A DNA stretch of 64,000 nucleotides from Meconema thalassinum (Eukaryota; Arthropoda; Insecta; Orthoptera; Tettigoniidae). Location of the stretch: assembly GCA_946902985.2 (NCBI GenBank), contig OX336397.1:188050813-188114812 (forward strand), written 5' to 3'. Made by a program: the position numbers and the translations under genes. This document shows, one piece after another, positions 11,368 through 25,500 of the stretch; the first letter of the stretch is position 1, and every line of letters starts with the position of its first letter. The notes under the pieces are model-generated. The model was not told where the DNA came from, made no database searches, and saw only the letters and a program-made list of their open reading frames with translations.

Positions 11368-14203
11368 GGGCCCTAGCAAGGTCTCTAGGGAGTGTGAGAG
11401 CTCATTCTGGTGCCACCTCGCCTGTATGGCCTGGCATCTTATATTCAGAGGGGGCCCTAGCAAGGGTTCCAGGAGGTGCGAGAGCTGATTGAGGCGCCCC
11501 CTCCCCTGTATGGCTGGGCATCTTATATTCAGAGGGGGCCCTAGCAAGGTTTCCAGGAGGAGCGAGAGTTCATTGTGGTGCCCCCTCCCCTGTCTGGCTG
11601 GGCATCTTATATTCAGAGGGGGCCCTAGCAGGGTTTCCAGGAGGTGCGAGAGTTCATTGTGGCGCCCCCTCCCCTGTATGGCTGGGCATCTTATATTCAG
11701 AGGGGGCCCTAGCAAGGCTTCTAGTATTTGCGAGAGTTCATTGTGGTGCCCCCTCCCCTGTATGGCTGGGCATCTTATATTCCAAGGGGGCCCTAGCAAG
11801 GTTCCCAGGAGGTGCGAGAGCTCATTGTGGTGCCCCCTCCCCTGTATGGCTTGGCATCTTATATTCAGAGGGGGCCCTAGCAAGGTCTGTAGGGAGTGTG
11901 AGAGCTCATTCTGGTGCCACCTCGCCTGTATGGCCTGGCATCTTATATCCACAGGCGGCCCTAGCAAGGTTTCCAGGAGGTGCGAGAGCTGATTGAGGCG
12001 CCCCCTCCCATGTATTGCTGGGCATCTTATATTCAGAGGGGGCCATAGCAAGGTTTCCAGGAGGTGCGAGATCTGATTGAGGCGCCCCCTCTCATGTATG
12101 GCTGGGCATCTTATATTCAGAGGTGGCCCTAGCAACGTTTCCAGGAGGTGCGAGAGCTGTTTGAGGCGCCCCCTCCCATGTATGGCTGGGCATCTTATAT
12201 TCAGAGGGGGCCATAGCAAGGTTTCCAGGAAGTGCGAGATCTGATTGAGGCGCCCCCTCCTATGTATGGCTGGGCATCTTATATTCAGAGGGGGCCCTAG
12301 CAAGGCTTCCAGGAGTTGCGAGAGCTCATTGTGGTGCCCCCTCCCATGTATGGCTTGGCATCTTATATTCAGAGGGGAACCTAGCAAGGTTTCCAGGATG
12401 TGCGAGAGCTCATTGTGGTGCCCCCTCCCCTGTATGGCTGGGCATCTTATATTCAGAGGCGGCCCAAGCAAGGTTTCCAGGAGGTGCGAGAGCTCATTGA
12501 GGCGCCCCCTCCACTTTATGGCTGGGCATCATATATTCAGAGGGGGCCCTAGCAAGGTTTCCAGGTGGTGCGAGAGCTCATTGTGGCGCCCACTCCCCTG
12601 TATGGCCGGGTGTCTTATATTCGGAGGGGGCCCTAGCAAGTTGACCGGGGGGTTCGAGAGCTCATGGTGGCCCCCTCTCCCCTGTATGGCCGCGTATCTT
12701 ATATTCAGAGGGGGCCCTAGCAAGATTTCCAAGGGGTGTGAGACCTCATTGTGCCGCCCCCTCCCCGTTTTGGCTGGGCATCTTATAAAATCAGAGGGGC
12801 CCAAAGCAAAGTTTCCAGCGGGGGTGAGAGCTCATTGTGGTGCCCCCTCTCCTGTATGGCCGGGCATCTTATATTCAGAGGGGGCCCTAGCAAGGTTTCC
12901 AGGGGATACGAGATCTCATTGTGGTGCCCCCACCCTTGTATGGCTGGGCATCTTATATTCAGAGGGGGCCCTAGCAGGGTTTCCAGGAGGGGAGAGAGCT
13001 CATTGTGGTGCCCCCTCCCCTGTATGGCTGGGCATCTTATATTCATAGGGGGCCCTAGCAAGTTTTCCAGGAGGTGCGAGAGCTCATTGTGGTGCCCCCT
13101 CCCCTGTATGGCTGGGCATCTTATATTCCGAGGGGGCCCTAGCAAGGTTTCCAGGAGGTGCGAGAGCTCATTGTGGTGCCCCCTCCCCTGTATGGATGGG
13201 CATCTTATATTCAGAGGTGGCCCTAGCAGGGTTTCCAAGAGTTGCGAGAGCTCATTGTGGTGCCCCCTCCCCTGTATGGCTGGGCATCTTATATTCAGAG
13301 AGGCCCTAGCAAGGTTTCCAGGTGGTGTGAGAGCTCATTGTGGCGCTCCCTCCCCTGTATGGCTGGGCATCGTATATTCAGAGGGGCCCTAGCAAGGTTT
13401 CCAGTGGGTGCGGGAGCTCATTGTGGTGCCCCCTCCCCTGTATGGCTGGGCATCTTATATTCAGAGGGGACCCTAGCAAGGTTTCCAGGGCGTGCGAGAG
13501 CTCATTGTGGCGCCCCTTACTCTGTATGGCTGTGCAACTTATATTCAGAGGGGGCCCTAGCAAGGTTTCCAGGGGGGGGCCAGAGCACATTGTGGTGCCC
13601 CCTCCCTTTTATGGCTGGGCATCTTATATTCAGAGGGGACCGTAGCAAGGTTTCCAGGGCGTGCGAGAGCTCATTGTGGCGCCCCTTACTCTGTATGGCT
13701 GTGCATCTTATATTCGGAGGGTGCCCTAGCAAGGTTTCCAGGGGGGGGGCGAGAGCATTTTGTAGCGCCCCTTCCTGTGTATGGCTGGGCATCTTATATA
13801 CAGAGGGGGCCCTAGCAAGGTCTCTAGGGGGTGTGAGAGTTCATTGTAGCGCTCCACCACTGTATGGCTGGGCATCTGATATTCAGAGGGGGCCCTAGCA
13901 AGGTTTCCAGGGCGTACGAGAGCTCATTGTGGCGCCCCTTACTCTGTATGGCTGTGCATCTTATACTCAGAGGGTGCCCTAGCAAGGTTTCCAGGGGGGG
14001 GTGCAGAGCACATTGTGGTGCCCCCTCCCTTTTATGGCTGGGCATCTTAAATTCAGAGGGGACCCTAGCAAGGTTTCCAGGGCGTGCGAGAGCTCATTGT
14101 GGCGCCCCTTACTCTGTATGGCTGTGCATCTTATATTCGGAGGGTGCCCTAGCAAGGTTTCCAGGGGGGGGGGGAGAGCTCATTCTGGTGCCTCTTCCCC
14201 TGT

Positions 14204-17200
14204 ATGGCTGGGCATCTTATATTCAGAGCAGGCCCTAGCATGGTCTCTAGGGGGTGTGAGAACTCATTGTGGAGCCCCCTCCACTGTATGGCTGGGCATC
14301 TTTTATTCAGAGGGGGCCCTAGCATGGTCTCTATGGAGTGTGAGAGCTCATTCTGGTGCCCCCTCCCCTGTATGGCTGGGCATCTTATATTCAGAGGTGG
14401 CCATAGCAAAGTTTCCAGGAAGTGCGAGAGCTCATTGTGGTGCCCCCTCCCCTGAATGGCTGGGCATCTTATATTCAGAGGTAGCCATAGCAAAGTTTCC
14501 AGGAGGTGCGAGAGCTCATTGTGGTGCCCCCTCCCCCGTATGGCTGGGCATCTTATATTCAGAGGGGGCCCTAGAAAGTTTTACAGGAGGTGCGAGAGCT
14601 CATTGTGGTGCCCCCTCCCCTGTATGGCTGGGCATCTTATATTCAGAGCGGGCCCTAGCAAGGTCTCTAGAGGGTGTGAGAGCTCATTGTGGCGCCCCCT
14701 CATCTGTATGGCCGGGCATCTTATATTCAGAGGGGGCCCTAGCAAGATTTCCAGATGGTGCGAGAGCTCATTGTGGCGCACCCTCAACTGTATGGCTGGG
14801 CATCTTATATTCAGAGGGGGCCCTAGCATGGTCTCTAGGGGGTGTGAGAACTCATTGTGGCGCCCCCTCCGCTGTATGGCTGGGCATCTTATATTCAGAG
14901 GGGGCCCTAGCAAGGTTTCCAGGAGGTGCGAGAGCTCATTGTGGTGCCCCCTCCCCAGTATGGCTGGGCATCTTATATTCAGAGGCGGCCCTAGCAGGGT
15001 TTCCAGGAGGTGCGAGGGTTCATTGTGGTGCCCCCTCCCCTGTATGGCTGGGCATCTTACATTCAGAGGGGGCCCTAGCAAGGCTTCTAGGAGTTGCGAG
15101 AGCTCATTGTGGTGCCCTCTCCCCTGTATGGCTGGGCATCTTATATTCAGAGGCGGCCCTATCAGGGTCTCCAGGAGGTGCGAGAGTTCATTGTGGTGCC
15201 CCCTCCCCTGTATGGCTGGGCATCTAATATTCAGAGGGGGCCCTAGCAGGGTTTCCAGGAGGTGCGAGAGTTCATTGTGGCGCCCCCTCCCCTTATGGCT
15301 GGGCATCGTATATTCAGAGGGGGCCCTAGCAAGGCTTCTAGTAGTTGCGAGAGTTCATTGTGGTGCCCCCTCCCCTGTATGGCTGGGCATCTTATATTCA
15401 GAGGGGGCCCTAGCAAGGTTCCCAGGAGGTGCGAGAGCTCATTGTGGTGCCCCCTCCCATGTATGGCTGGGCATCTTATATTCAGAGGGGGCCCTAGCAA
15501 GGTCTCTAGGGAGTGTGAGAGCTCATTCTGGTGCCACCTCGCCTGTATGGCCTGGCATCTTATATTCAGAGGGGGCCCTAGCAAGGGTTCCAGGAGGTGC
15601 GAGTGCTGATTGAGGCGCACCCTCAACTGTATGGCTGGGCATCTTATATTCAGAGGGGGCCCTAGCATGGTCTCTAGGGGGTGTGAGAACTCATTGTGGC
15701 GCCCCCTCCGCTGTATGGCTGGGCATCTTATATTCAGAGGGGGCCCTAGCAAGGTTTCCAGGAGGTGCGAGAGCTCATTGTGGTGCCCCCTCCCCTGTAC
15801 GGCTGGGCATCTTATATTCAGAGGCGGCCCTAGCAGGGTTTCCAGGAGGTGCGAGGGTTCATTGTGGTGCCCCCTCCCCTGTATGGCTGGGCATCTTATA
15901 TTCAGAGGCGGCCCTAGCAGGGTTTCCAGGAGGTGCGAGGGTTCATTGTGGTGCCCCCTCCCCTGTATGGCTGGGCATCTTACATTCAGAGGGGGCCCTA
16001 GCACGGCTTCTAGGAGTTGCGAGAGCTCATTGTGGTGCCCTCTCCCCTGTATGGCTGGGCATCTTATATTCAGAGGGGGCCCTAGCAAGGTTTCCAGGAG
16101 GTGCGAGAGTTCATTGTCGTGCCCCCTCCCCTGTCTGGCTGGGCATCTTATATTCAGAGGGGGCCCTAGCAGGGTTTCCAGGAGGTGCGAGAGTTCATTG
16201 TGGCGCCCCCTCCCCTGTATGGCTGGGCATCTTATATTCAGAGGGGGCCCTAGCAAGGCTTCTAGTATTTGCGAGAGTTCATTGTGGTGCCCCCTCCCCT
16301 GTATGGCTGGGCATCTTATATTCAGAGGGGGCCCTAGCAAGGTTCCCAGGAGGTGCGAGAGCTCATTGTGGTGCCCCTTCCCCTGTATGGCTGTGCATCT
16401 TATATTCAGAGGTTGCCCTAGCAAGGTCTGTAGGGAGTGTGAGAGCTCATTCTGGTGCCACCTCGCCTGTATGGCCTGGCATCTTATATTCACAGGCGGC
16501 CCTAGCAAGGTTTCCAGGAGGTGCGAGAGCTGATTGAGGCGCGCCCTCCCATGTATGGCTGGGCATCTTATATTCAGAGGGGGCCATAGCAAGGTTTCCA
16601 GGAGGTGCGAGATCTGATTGAGGCGCCCCCTCTCATGTATGGCTGGGCATCTTATATTCAGAGGTGGCCCTAGCAACGTTTCCAGGAGGTGCGAGAGCTG
16701 TTTGAGGCGCCCCCTCCCATGTATGGCTGGGCATCTTATATTCAGAGGGGGCCATAGCAAGGTTTCCAGGAAGTGCGAGATCTGATTGAGGCGCCCCCTC
16801 CTATGTATGGCTGGGCATCTTATATTCAGAGGGGGCCCTAGCAAGGCTTCCAGGAGTTGCGAGAGCTCATTGTGGTGCCCCCTCCCATGAATGGCTGGGC
16901 ATCTTATATTCAGAGGGGAACCTAGCAAGGTTTCCAGGATGTGCGAGAGCTCATTGTGGTGCCCCCTCCCCTGTATGGCTGGGCATCTTATATTCAGAGG
17001 TGGCCCAAGCAAGGTTTCCAGGGGGTGTGAGATCTCATTGTGGCGCCCCCTCGTCTGTACGGGCGGGCATTTTATATTCAGAGGAGGCCCTAGCAAGGTT
17101 TCCAGGAGGTGCGAGAGCTCATTGTGGCGCCCCCTCCCCTGTATAGCCGGGTGTCTTATATTCGGAGGGGGCCCTAGCAAGTTGACCGGGGGGTTCGAGA

Positions 17201-17754
17201 GCTCATGGTGGCCCCCTCTCCCCTGTATGGCCGAGTATCTTATATTCAGAGGGGGCCCTAGCAAGATTTCCAAGGGGTGTGAGACCTCATTGTGGCGCCC
17301 CCTCACCGTTTTGGCTGGGCATCTTATAAAATCAGAGGGGCCCCAAGCAAGGTTTCCAGCGGAGGTGAGAGCTCATTGTGGTGCCCCCTTTCCTGTATGG
17401 CCGGGCATCTTATATTCAGAGGGGGCCCTAGCAAGGTTTCCAGGGGATACGAGATCTCATTGTGGTGCCCCCACCCTTGTATGGCTGGGCATCTTATATT
17501 CAGAGGGGGCCCTAGCAGTGTTTCCAGGAGGGGCGAGAGCTCATTGTGGTGCCCCCTCCCCTGTATGGCTGGGCATCTTATATTCATAGGGGGCCCTTGC
17601 AAGTTTTCCAGGAGGTGCGAGAGCTTATTGTGGTGCCCCCTCCCCTGTATGGCTGGGCATCTTATATTCCGAGGGGGCCCTAGCAAGGTTTCCAGGAGGT
17701 GCGAGAGCTCATTGTGGTGCCCCCTCCCCTGTATGGCTGGGCATCTTATATTCA
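14204..17754. repeat. Higher-order repeat, 8.5-kb offset, copy 2 with a two-monomer insertion
   Basis: This is the counterpart of 5,719-9,100. The two additional monomers lie at about 16,530-16,700 and include variants reading CTGATTGAGGCG and CTAGCAACG. Very similar monomers occur at about 11,990-12,160, where a further related block begins. The copies diverge after about 17,754, where this copy enters a poly-G cassette. Confidence 0.82.
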
Positions 17755-19569
17755 GAGGGGCCCTAGCAAGGTTTCCAGTGGGTGCGAGAGCTCATTGTGG
17801 TGCCCCCTCCCCTGTATGGCTGGGCATCTTATATTCAGAGGGGACCCTAGCAAGGTTTCCAGGGCGTACGAGAGCTCATTGTGGCGCCCCTTACTCTGTA
17901 TGGCTGTGCAACTTATATTCAGAGGGGGCCCTAGCAAGGTTTCCAGGGGGGGCCAGAGCACATTGTGGTGCCCCCTCCCTTTTATGGCTGGGCATCTTAT
18001 ATTCAGAGGGGACCCTAGCAAGGTTTCCAGGGCGTGCGAGAGCTCATTGTGGCGCCCCTTACTCTGTATGGTTGTGCATCTTATATTCGGAGGGTGCCCT
18101 AGCAAGGTTTCCAGGGGGGGGGGGGGTGAGAGCATTTTGTAGCGCCCCTTCCTGTGTATGGCTGGGCATCTTATATACAGAGGGGGCCCTAGCAAGGTCT
18201 CTAGGGGGTGTGAGAGTTCATTGTAGCGCTCCACCACTGTATGGCTGGGCATCTGATATTCAGAGGGGGCCCTAGCAAGGTTTCCAGGGCGTACGAGAGC
18301 TCATTGTAGCGCCCCTTACTCTGTATGGCTCTGCATCTTATACTCAGAGGGTGCCCTAGCAAGGTTTCCAGGGGGGGCCAGAGCACATTGTGGTGCCCCC
18401 TCCCTTTTATGGCTGGGCATCTTATATTCAGAGGGGACCCTAGCAAGGTTTCCAGGGCGTGCGAGAGCTCATTGTGGCGCCCCTTACTCTGTATGGCTGT
18501 GCATCTTATATTCGGAGGGTGCCCTAGCAAGGTTTCCAGGGGGGGGGGGGGGAGAGCATTTTGTAGCGCCCCTTCCTGTGTATGGATGGGCATCTTATAT
18601 TCAGAGGGGGCCCTAGCAAGGTTTCCAGGAGGTGCGAGAGCTCATTCTGGTGCCTCTTCCCCTGTATGGCTGGGCATCTTATATTCAGAGCAGGCCCTAG
18701 CATGGTCTCTAGGGGGTGTGAGAACTCATTGTGGCGCCCCCTCCACTGTATGGCTGGGCATCTTTTATTCAGAGGGGGCCCTAGCATGGTCTCTAGGGAG
18801 TGTGAGAGCTCATTCTGGTGCCCCCTCCCCTGTATGGCTGGGCATCTTATATTCAGAGGTGGCCATAGCAAAGTTTCCAGGAAGTGCGAGAGCTCATTGT
18901 GGTGCCCCCTCCCCTGAATGGCTGGGCATCTTATATTCAGAGGTAGCCATAGCAAAGTTTCCAGGAAGTGCGAGAGCTCATTGTGGTGCCCCCTCCCCCG
19001 TATGGCTGGGCATCTTATATTCAGAGGGGGCCCTAGCAAGTTTTACAGGAGGTGCGAGAGCTCATTGTGGTGCCCCCTCCCCTGTATGGCTGGGCATCTT
19101 ATATTCAGAGCGGGCCCTAGCAAGGTCTCTAGAGGGTGTGAGAGCTCATTGTGGCGCCCCCTCATCTGTATGGCCGGGCATCTTATATTCAGAGGGGGCC
19201 CTAGCAAGATTTCCAGATGGTGCGAGAGCTCATTGTGGCGCACCCTCAACTGTATGGCTGGGCATCTTATATTCAGAGGGGGCCCTAGCATGGTCTCTAG
19301 GGGGTGTGAGAACTCATTGTGTCGCCCCCTCCGCTGTATGGCTGGGCATCTTATATTCAGAGGGGGCCCTAGCAAGGTTTCCAGGAGGTGCGAGAGCTCA
19401 TTGTGGTGCCCCCTCCCCTGTATGGCTGGGCATCTTATATTCAGAGGCGGCCCTAGCAGGGTTTCCAGGAGGTGCGGGGGTTCATTGTGGTGCCCACTCC
19501 CCTGTATGGCTGGGCATCTTACATTCAGAGGGGGCCCTAGCAAGGCGTCTAGGAGTTGCGAGAGTTCAT

Positions 19570-22500
19570 TGTGGTGCTCCCTCCCCTGTATGGCTGGGCA
19601 TCTTATATTCAGAGGGGGCCCTAGCAAGGTCTCTAGGGAGTGTGAGAGCTCAATCTGGTGCCACCTCGCCTGTATAGCCTGGCATCTTATATTCAAAGGG
19701 GGCCCTAGCAAGGTTTCCAGGAGGTTCGAGAGCTGATTGAGGCGCCCCCTCCCCTGTATGGCTGGGCATCTTATATTCAGAGGCGGCCCTAGCAAAGTTT
19801 CCAGGAGGTGCGAGAGCTGATTGAGGCGCCCCCTCCAATGTATGGCTGGGCATCTTATATTCAGAGGGGGCCATAGCAAGGTTTCCAGGAGGTGCGAGAT
19901 CTGATTGAGGCGCCCCCTCCCATGTATGACTGGGCATCTTATATTCAGAGGCGGCCCTAGCAACGTTTCCAGGAGGTGCGAGAGCTGATTGAGGCGCCCC
20001 CTCCCATGTATGGCTGGGCATCTTATATTCAGAGGGGGCCATAGCAAGGTTTCCAGGATGTAAGAGATCTGATTGAGGCGCCCCCTCCTATGTATGGCTG
20101 GGCATCTTATATTCAGAGGGGGCCCTAGCAAGGCTTCCAGGAGTTGCGAGAGCTCATTGTGGTGCCCCCTCCCATGTATGGCTGGGCATCTTATATTAAG
20201 AGGGGAACCTAGCAAGGTTTCCAGGATGTGCGAGAGCTCATTGTGGTGCCCCCTCCCCTGTATGGTTGGACATTTTATATTCAGAAGGGGTCCTAGCAAG
20301 GTCACTAGGGGGTGTGAGAGCTCATTGTGGTGCCCCCTCCCCTGTATGGCTGGGCATCTTATATTCAGAGGGGGCTCTAGCAGGGTTTCCAGGAGGGGCG
20401 AGAGCTCATTGTGGTGCCCCCTCCCCTGTATGGCTGGGCATCTTATATTCAGAGGGGGCCCTAGCAAGTTTTCCAGGAGGTGCGAGAGCTCATTGTGGTG
20501 CCCCCTCCCCTGTATGGCTGGGCATCTTATATTCAGGGGTGGCCATAGCAAAGTTTCCAGGAAGTGCGAGAGCTCATTGTGGTGCCCCCTCCCCTGAATG
20601 GCTGGGCATCTTAAATTCAGAGGTGGCCATAGCAAAGTTTCCAGGAAGTGCGAGAGCTCATTGTGGTGCCCCCTCCCCCGTATGGCTGGGCATCTTATAT
20701 TCAGAGGGGGCCCTAGCAAGATCTCCAGATGGTGCGAGAGCTCATTGTGGCGCACCCTCAACTGTATGGCTGGGCATCTTATATTCAGAGGAGGCCCAAG
20801 CATGGTCTCTAGGGGGTGTGAGAACTCATTGTGGCGCCCCCTCCGCTGTATGGCTGGGCATCTTATATTCAGAGGGGGCCCTAGCAAGGTTTCCAGGAGG
20901 TGCGAGAGCTCATTGTGGTGCCCCCTCCCCTGTATGGCTGGGCATCTTATATTCAGAGGCGGCCCTAGCAGGGTTTCCAGGAGGTGCGAGGGTTCATTGT
21001 GGTGCCCCGTCCCCTGTATGGCTGGGCATCTTATACTCATAGGGTGCCCTAGCAAGGTTTCCAGGGGGGGCCAGAGCACATTGTGGTGCCCCCTCCATTT
21101 TATGGCTGGGCATCTTATATTCAGAGGGGACCCTAGCAAGGTTTCCAGGGCGTGCGAGAGCTCATTGTGGCGCCCCTTACTCTCTATGGCTGTGCATCTT
21201 ATATTCGGAGGGTGCCCTAGCAAGGTTTCCAGGGGGGGGGGGGGGCGAGAGCATTTTGTAGCGCCCCTTCCTGTGTATGGCTGGGCATCTTATATTCAGA
21301 GGGGCCCTAGCAAGGTTTCCAGGAGGTGCGAGAGCTCATTCTGGTGCCTCTTCCCCTGTACGGCTGGGCATCTTATATTCAGAGCAGGCCCTAGCATGGT
21401 CTCTAGGGGGTGTGAGAACTCATTGTGGCGCCCCCTCCGCTGTATGGCTGGGCATCTTTTATTCAGAGGGGGCCCTAGCATGGTCTCTAGGGAGTGTGAG
21501 AGCTCATTCTGGTGCCCCCTCCCCTGTATGGCTGGGCATCTTATATTCAGAGGTGGCCATAGCAAAGTTTCCAGGAAGTGCGAGAGCTCATTGTGGTGCC
21601 CCCTCCCCTGAATGGCTGGGCATCTTATATTCAGAGGTGGCCATAGCAAAGTTTCCAGGAAATGCGAGAGCTCATTGTGGTGCCCCCTCCCCCGTATGGC
21701 TGGGCATCTTATATTCAGAGGCGGCCCCAGCAAGGTTTACAGGAGGTGCGAGAGCTCATTGTGGTGCCCCCTCCCCTGTATGGCTGGGCATCTTATATTC
21801 AGAGCGGGCCCTAGCAAGGTCTCTAGGGGGTGTGAGAGCTCATTGTGGCGCCCCCTCATCTGTATGGCTGGGCATCTTATATTCAGAGGGGGCCCTAGCA
21901 AGATTTCCAGATGGTGCGAGAGCTCATTGTGGCGCACCCTCAACTGTATGGCTGGGCATCTTATATTCAGAGGGGGCCCTAGCATGGTCTCTAGGGGGTG
22001 TGAGAACTCATTGTGGCGCCCCCTCCGCTGTATGGCTGGGCATCTTACATTAAGGGGGGGGGGCCCTAGCAAGGTTTCCAGGAGGTGCGAGAGCTCATTG
22101 TGGTGCCCCCTCCCCTGTAAGGCTGGGCATCTTTTATTCAGAGGCGGCCATAGCAGGGTTTCCAGGAGGTGCGAGGGTTCATTGTGGTGCCCCCTCCCCT
22201 GTATGGCTGGGCATTTTATATTCAGAGGGGGCCCTAGCAAGGTTTCCAGGAGGTGCGAGAGCTCATTGTGGTGCCCCCTCCCCTGTATGGCTGGGCATCT
22301 TATATTCAGAGCGGGCCCTAGCAAGGTCTCTAGGGGGTGTGAGAGCTAATTGTGGCGCCCCCTCCCCTGTATGGCTGGGCATCTTATATTCAGAGCGGGC
22401 CCTAGCAAGGTCTCTAGGGGGTGTGAGAGCTCATTGTGGCGCCCCCTCATCTGTATGGCCGGGCATCTTATATTCAGAGGGGGCCCTAGCAAGATTTCCA

Positions 22501-25500
22501 GATGGTGCGAGAGCTCATTGTGGCGCACCCTCAACTGTATGGCTGGGCATCTTATATTCAGAGGGGGCCCTAGCATGGTCTCTAGGGGGTGTGAGAACTC
22601 ATTGTGCCGCCCCCTCCGCTGTATGGCTGGGCATCTTATATTCAGGGGGGGGCCCTAGCAAGGTTTCCAGGAGGTGCGAGAGCTCATTGTGGTGCGCCCT
22701 CCCCTGTAAGGCTGGGCATCTTATATTCAGAGGCGGCCCTAGCAGGGCTTCCAGGAGGTGCGAGGGTTCATTGTGGTGCCCCCTCCCCTGTATGGCTGGG
22801 CATTTTATATTCAGAGGGGGCCCTAGCAAGGTTTCCAGGAGGTGCGAGAGCTCATTGTGGTGCCCCCTCCCCTGTATGGCTGGGCATCTTATATTCAGAG
22901 GCGGCCCTAGCAGGGTTTCCAGGAGGTGTGAGAGTTCATTGTGGTGCCCCCTCCCCTGTATGGCTGGGCATCTTATATTCAGAGGGGGCCCTAGCAGGGT
23001 TTCCAGGAGATGCGAGAGTTCATTGTGGCGCCCCCTCCCCTGTATGGCTGGGCATCTTATATTCAGAGGGGGCCCTAGCAAGGCTTCTAGTAGTTGCGAG
23101 AGTTCATTGTGGTGCCCCCTCCCCTGTATGGCTGGGCATCTTATATTCAGAGGGGGCCCTAGCAAGGTTCCCAGGAGGTGCGAGAGCTCATTGTGGTGCC
23201 CCCTCCCCTGTATGGCTGGGCATCTTATATTCAGAGGGGGCCCTAGCAAGGTCTCTAGGGAGTGTGAGAGCTCATTCTGGTGCCACCTCGCCTGTATGGC
23301 CTGGCATCTTACATTCAGAGGGGGCCCTAGCAAGGTTTCCAGGAGGTTCGAGAGCTGATTGAGGCGCCCCCTCCCCTGTATGGCTGGGCATCTTATATTC
23401 AGAGGTGGCCCTAGCAAGGTTTCCAGGAGGTGCGAGAGCTGATTGAGGCGCCCCCTCCCATGTATGGCTGGGCATCTTATATTCAGAGGGGGCCATAGCA
23501 AGGTTTCCAGGAGGTGCGAGATCTGATTGAGGCGCCCCCTCCCATGTATGGCTGGGCATCTTATATTCAGTGGCGGCCCTAGCATCGTTTCCAGGAGGTG
23601 CGAGAGCTGATTGAGGCACCCCCTCCCATGTATGGCTGGGCATCTTATATTCAGAGGGGGCCATAGGAAGGTTTCCAGGAGGTGCGAGATCTGATTGAGG
23701 CGCCCCTCCTATGTATGGCTGGGCATCTTATATTCAGAGAGGGCCCTAGCAAGGCTTCCAGAAGTTGCGAGAGCTCATTGTGGTGCCCCCTCCCATGTAT
23801 GGCTGGGCATCTTATATTCAGAGGGAAACCTAGCAAGGTTTCCAGGATGTGCGAGAGCTCATTGTGGTGCCCCCTCCCGTGTATGGCTGGACATCTTATA
23901 TTCAGAAGGGGCCCTAGCAAGGTCTCTAGAGGGTGTGAGAGCTCATTGTGGTGCCCCCTCCCCTGTATGGCTGGGTATCTTATATTCAGAGGGGGCCCTA
24001 GCAAGGTGACCGGGGGGTTCGAGAGCTCATTGTGGCGACCCCTCCCCGTTTTGGCTGGGCATCTTATAAAATCAGAGGGGCCCTAGCAAGTTTTCCAGGA
24101 GGTGCGAGAGCTCATTGTGGTGCCCCCTCCCCTGTATGGCTGGGCATCTTATATTCAGAGGCGGCCCTAGCAAGGTATCCAGGGGGTGCGAGAGCTTATT
24201 GTGGTGCCCCAGCCCCTGTATGGCTGGGCATTTTATATTCAGAGGGGCCCTAGCAAGGTTTCCAGTGGGTGCGAGAGCTCATTGTGGTGCCCCTCCCCTG
24301 TATGGCTGGGCATCTTATATTCAGAGGGGACCCTAGCAAGGTTTCCAGGGCGTGCGACTGCTCATTGTGGCGCCCCTTACTCTGTATGGCTGTGCATCTT
24401 ATATTCAGAGGGTGCCCTAGCAAGGTTTCCAGGGGGGGCCAGAGCACATTGTGGTGCCCCCTCCCATTTATGGCTGGGCATCTTATATTCAGAGGGGACC
24501 CTAGCAAGGTTTCCAGGGCGTGCGAGAGCTCATTGTGGCGCCCCTTACTCTGTATGGCTGTGCATCTTATAATCGGAAGGTGCCCTAGCAAGATTTCCAG
24601 GGGGGGGGGGGGGGCGAGAGCATTTTGTAGCGCCCCTTCCTGTGTATGGCTGGGCATCTTATAAACAGAGGGGGCCCTAGCAAGGTCTCTAGGGGGTGTG
24701 AGAGCTCATTGTAGCGCTACACCACTGTATGGCTGGGCATCTGATATTCAGAGGGGGCCCTAGCAAGGTTTCCAGGGCGTGCGAGAGCCTATTGTGGCGC
24801 CCCTTACTCTGTATGGCTGTGCATCTTATACTCAGAGGGTGCCCTAGCAAGGTTTCCAGGGGGGCCAGAGCACATTGTGGTGCCCCCTCCCTTTTATGGC
24901 TGGGCATCTTATATACAGATGGGACCCTAGCAAGGTTTCCAGGGCGTGCGAGAGCTCATTGTGGCGCCCCTTACTCTGTATGGCTGTGCATCTTATATTC
25001 GGAGGGTGCCCTAGCAAGGTTTCCAGGGGGGGGGGGGGGGGGGCGAGAGCATTTTGTAGCGCCCCTTCCTGTGTATGGCTGGGCATCTTATATTCAGAGG
25101 GGGCCCTAGCAAGGTTTCCAGGAGGTGCGAGAGCTCATTCTGGTGCCTCTTCCCCTGTATGGCTGGGTTCCTATATTCAGAGCAGGCCCTAGCATGGTCT
25201 CTAGGGGGTGTGAGAACTCATTGTGGCGCCCCCTCCGCTGTATGGCTGGGCATCTTTTATTCAGAGGGGGCCCTAGCATGGTCTCTAGGGGGTGTGAGAA
25301 CTCATTGTGGCGCCCCCTCCGCTGTATGGCTGGGCATCTTATATTCAGAGCAGGCCCTAGCAAGGTTTCCAAGAGGTGCGAGAGCTCTTTGCGGCGCCCC
25401 CTCCCCTGTATGGCTGGGCATTTTATATTCAGAGGGGGCCCTAGCATGGTCTCTAGGGGGTGTGAGAACTCATTGTGGCACCCCCTCCGCTGTATGGCTG

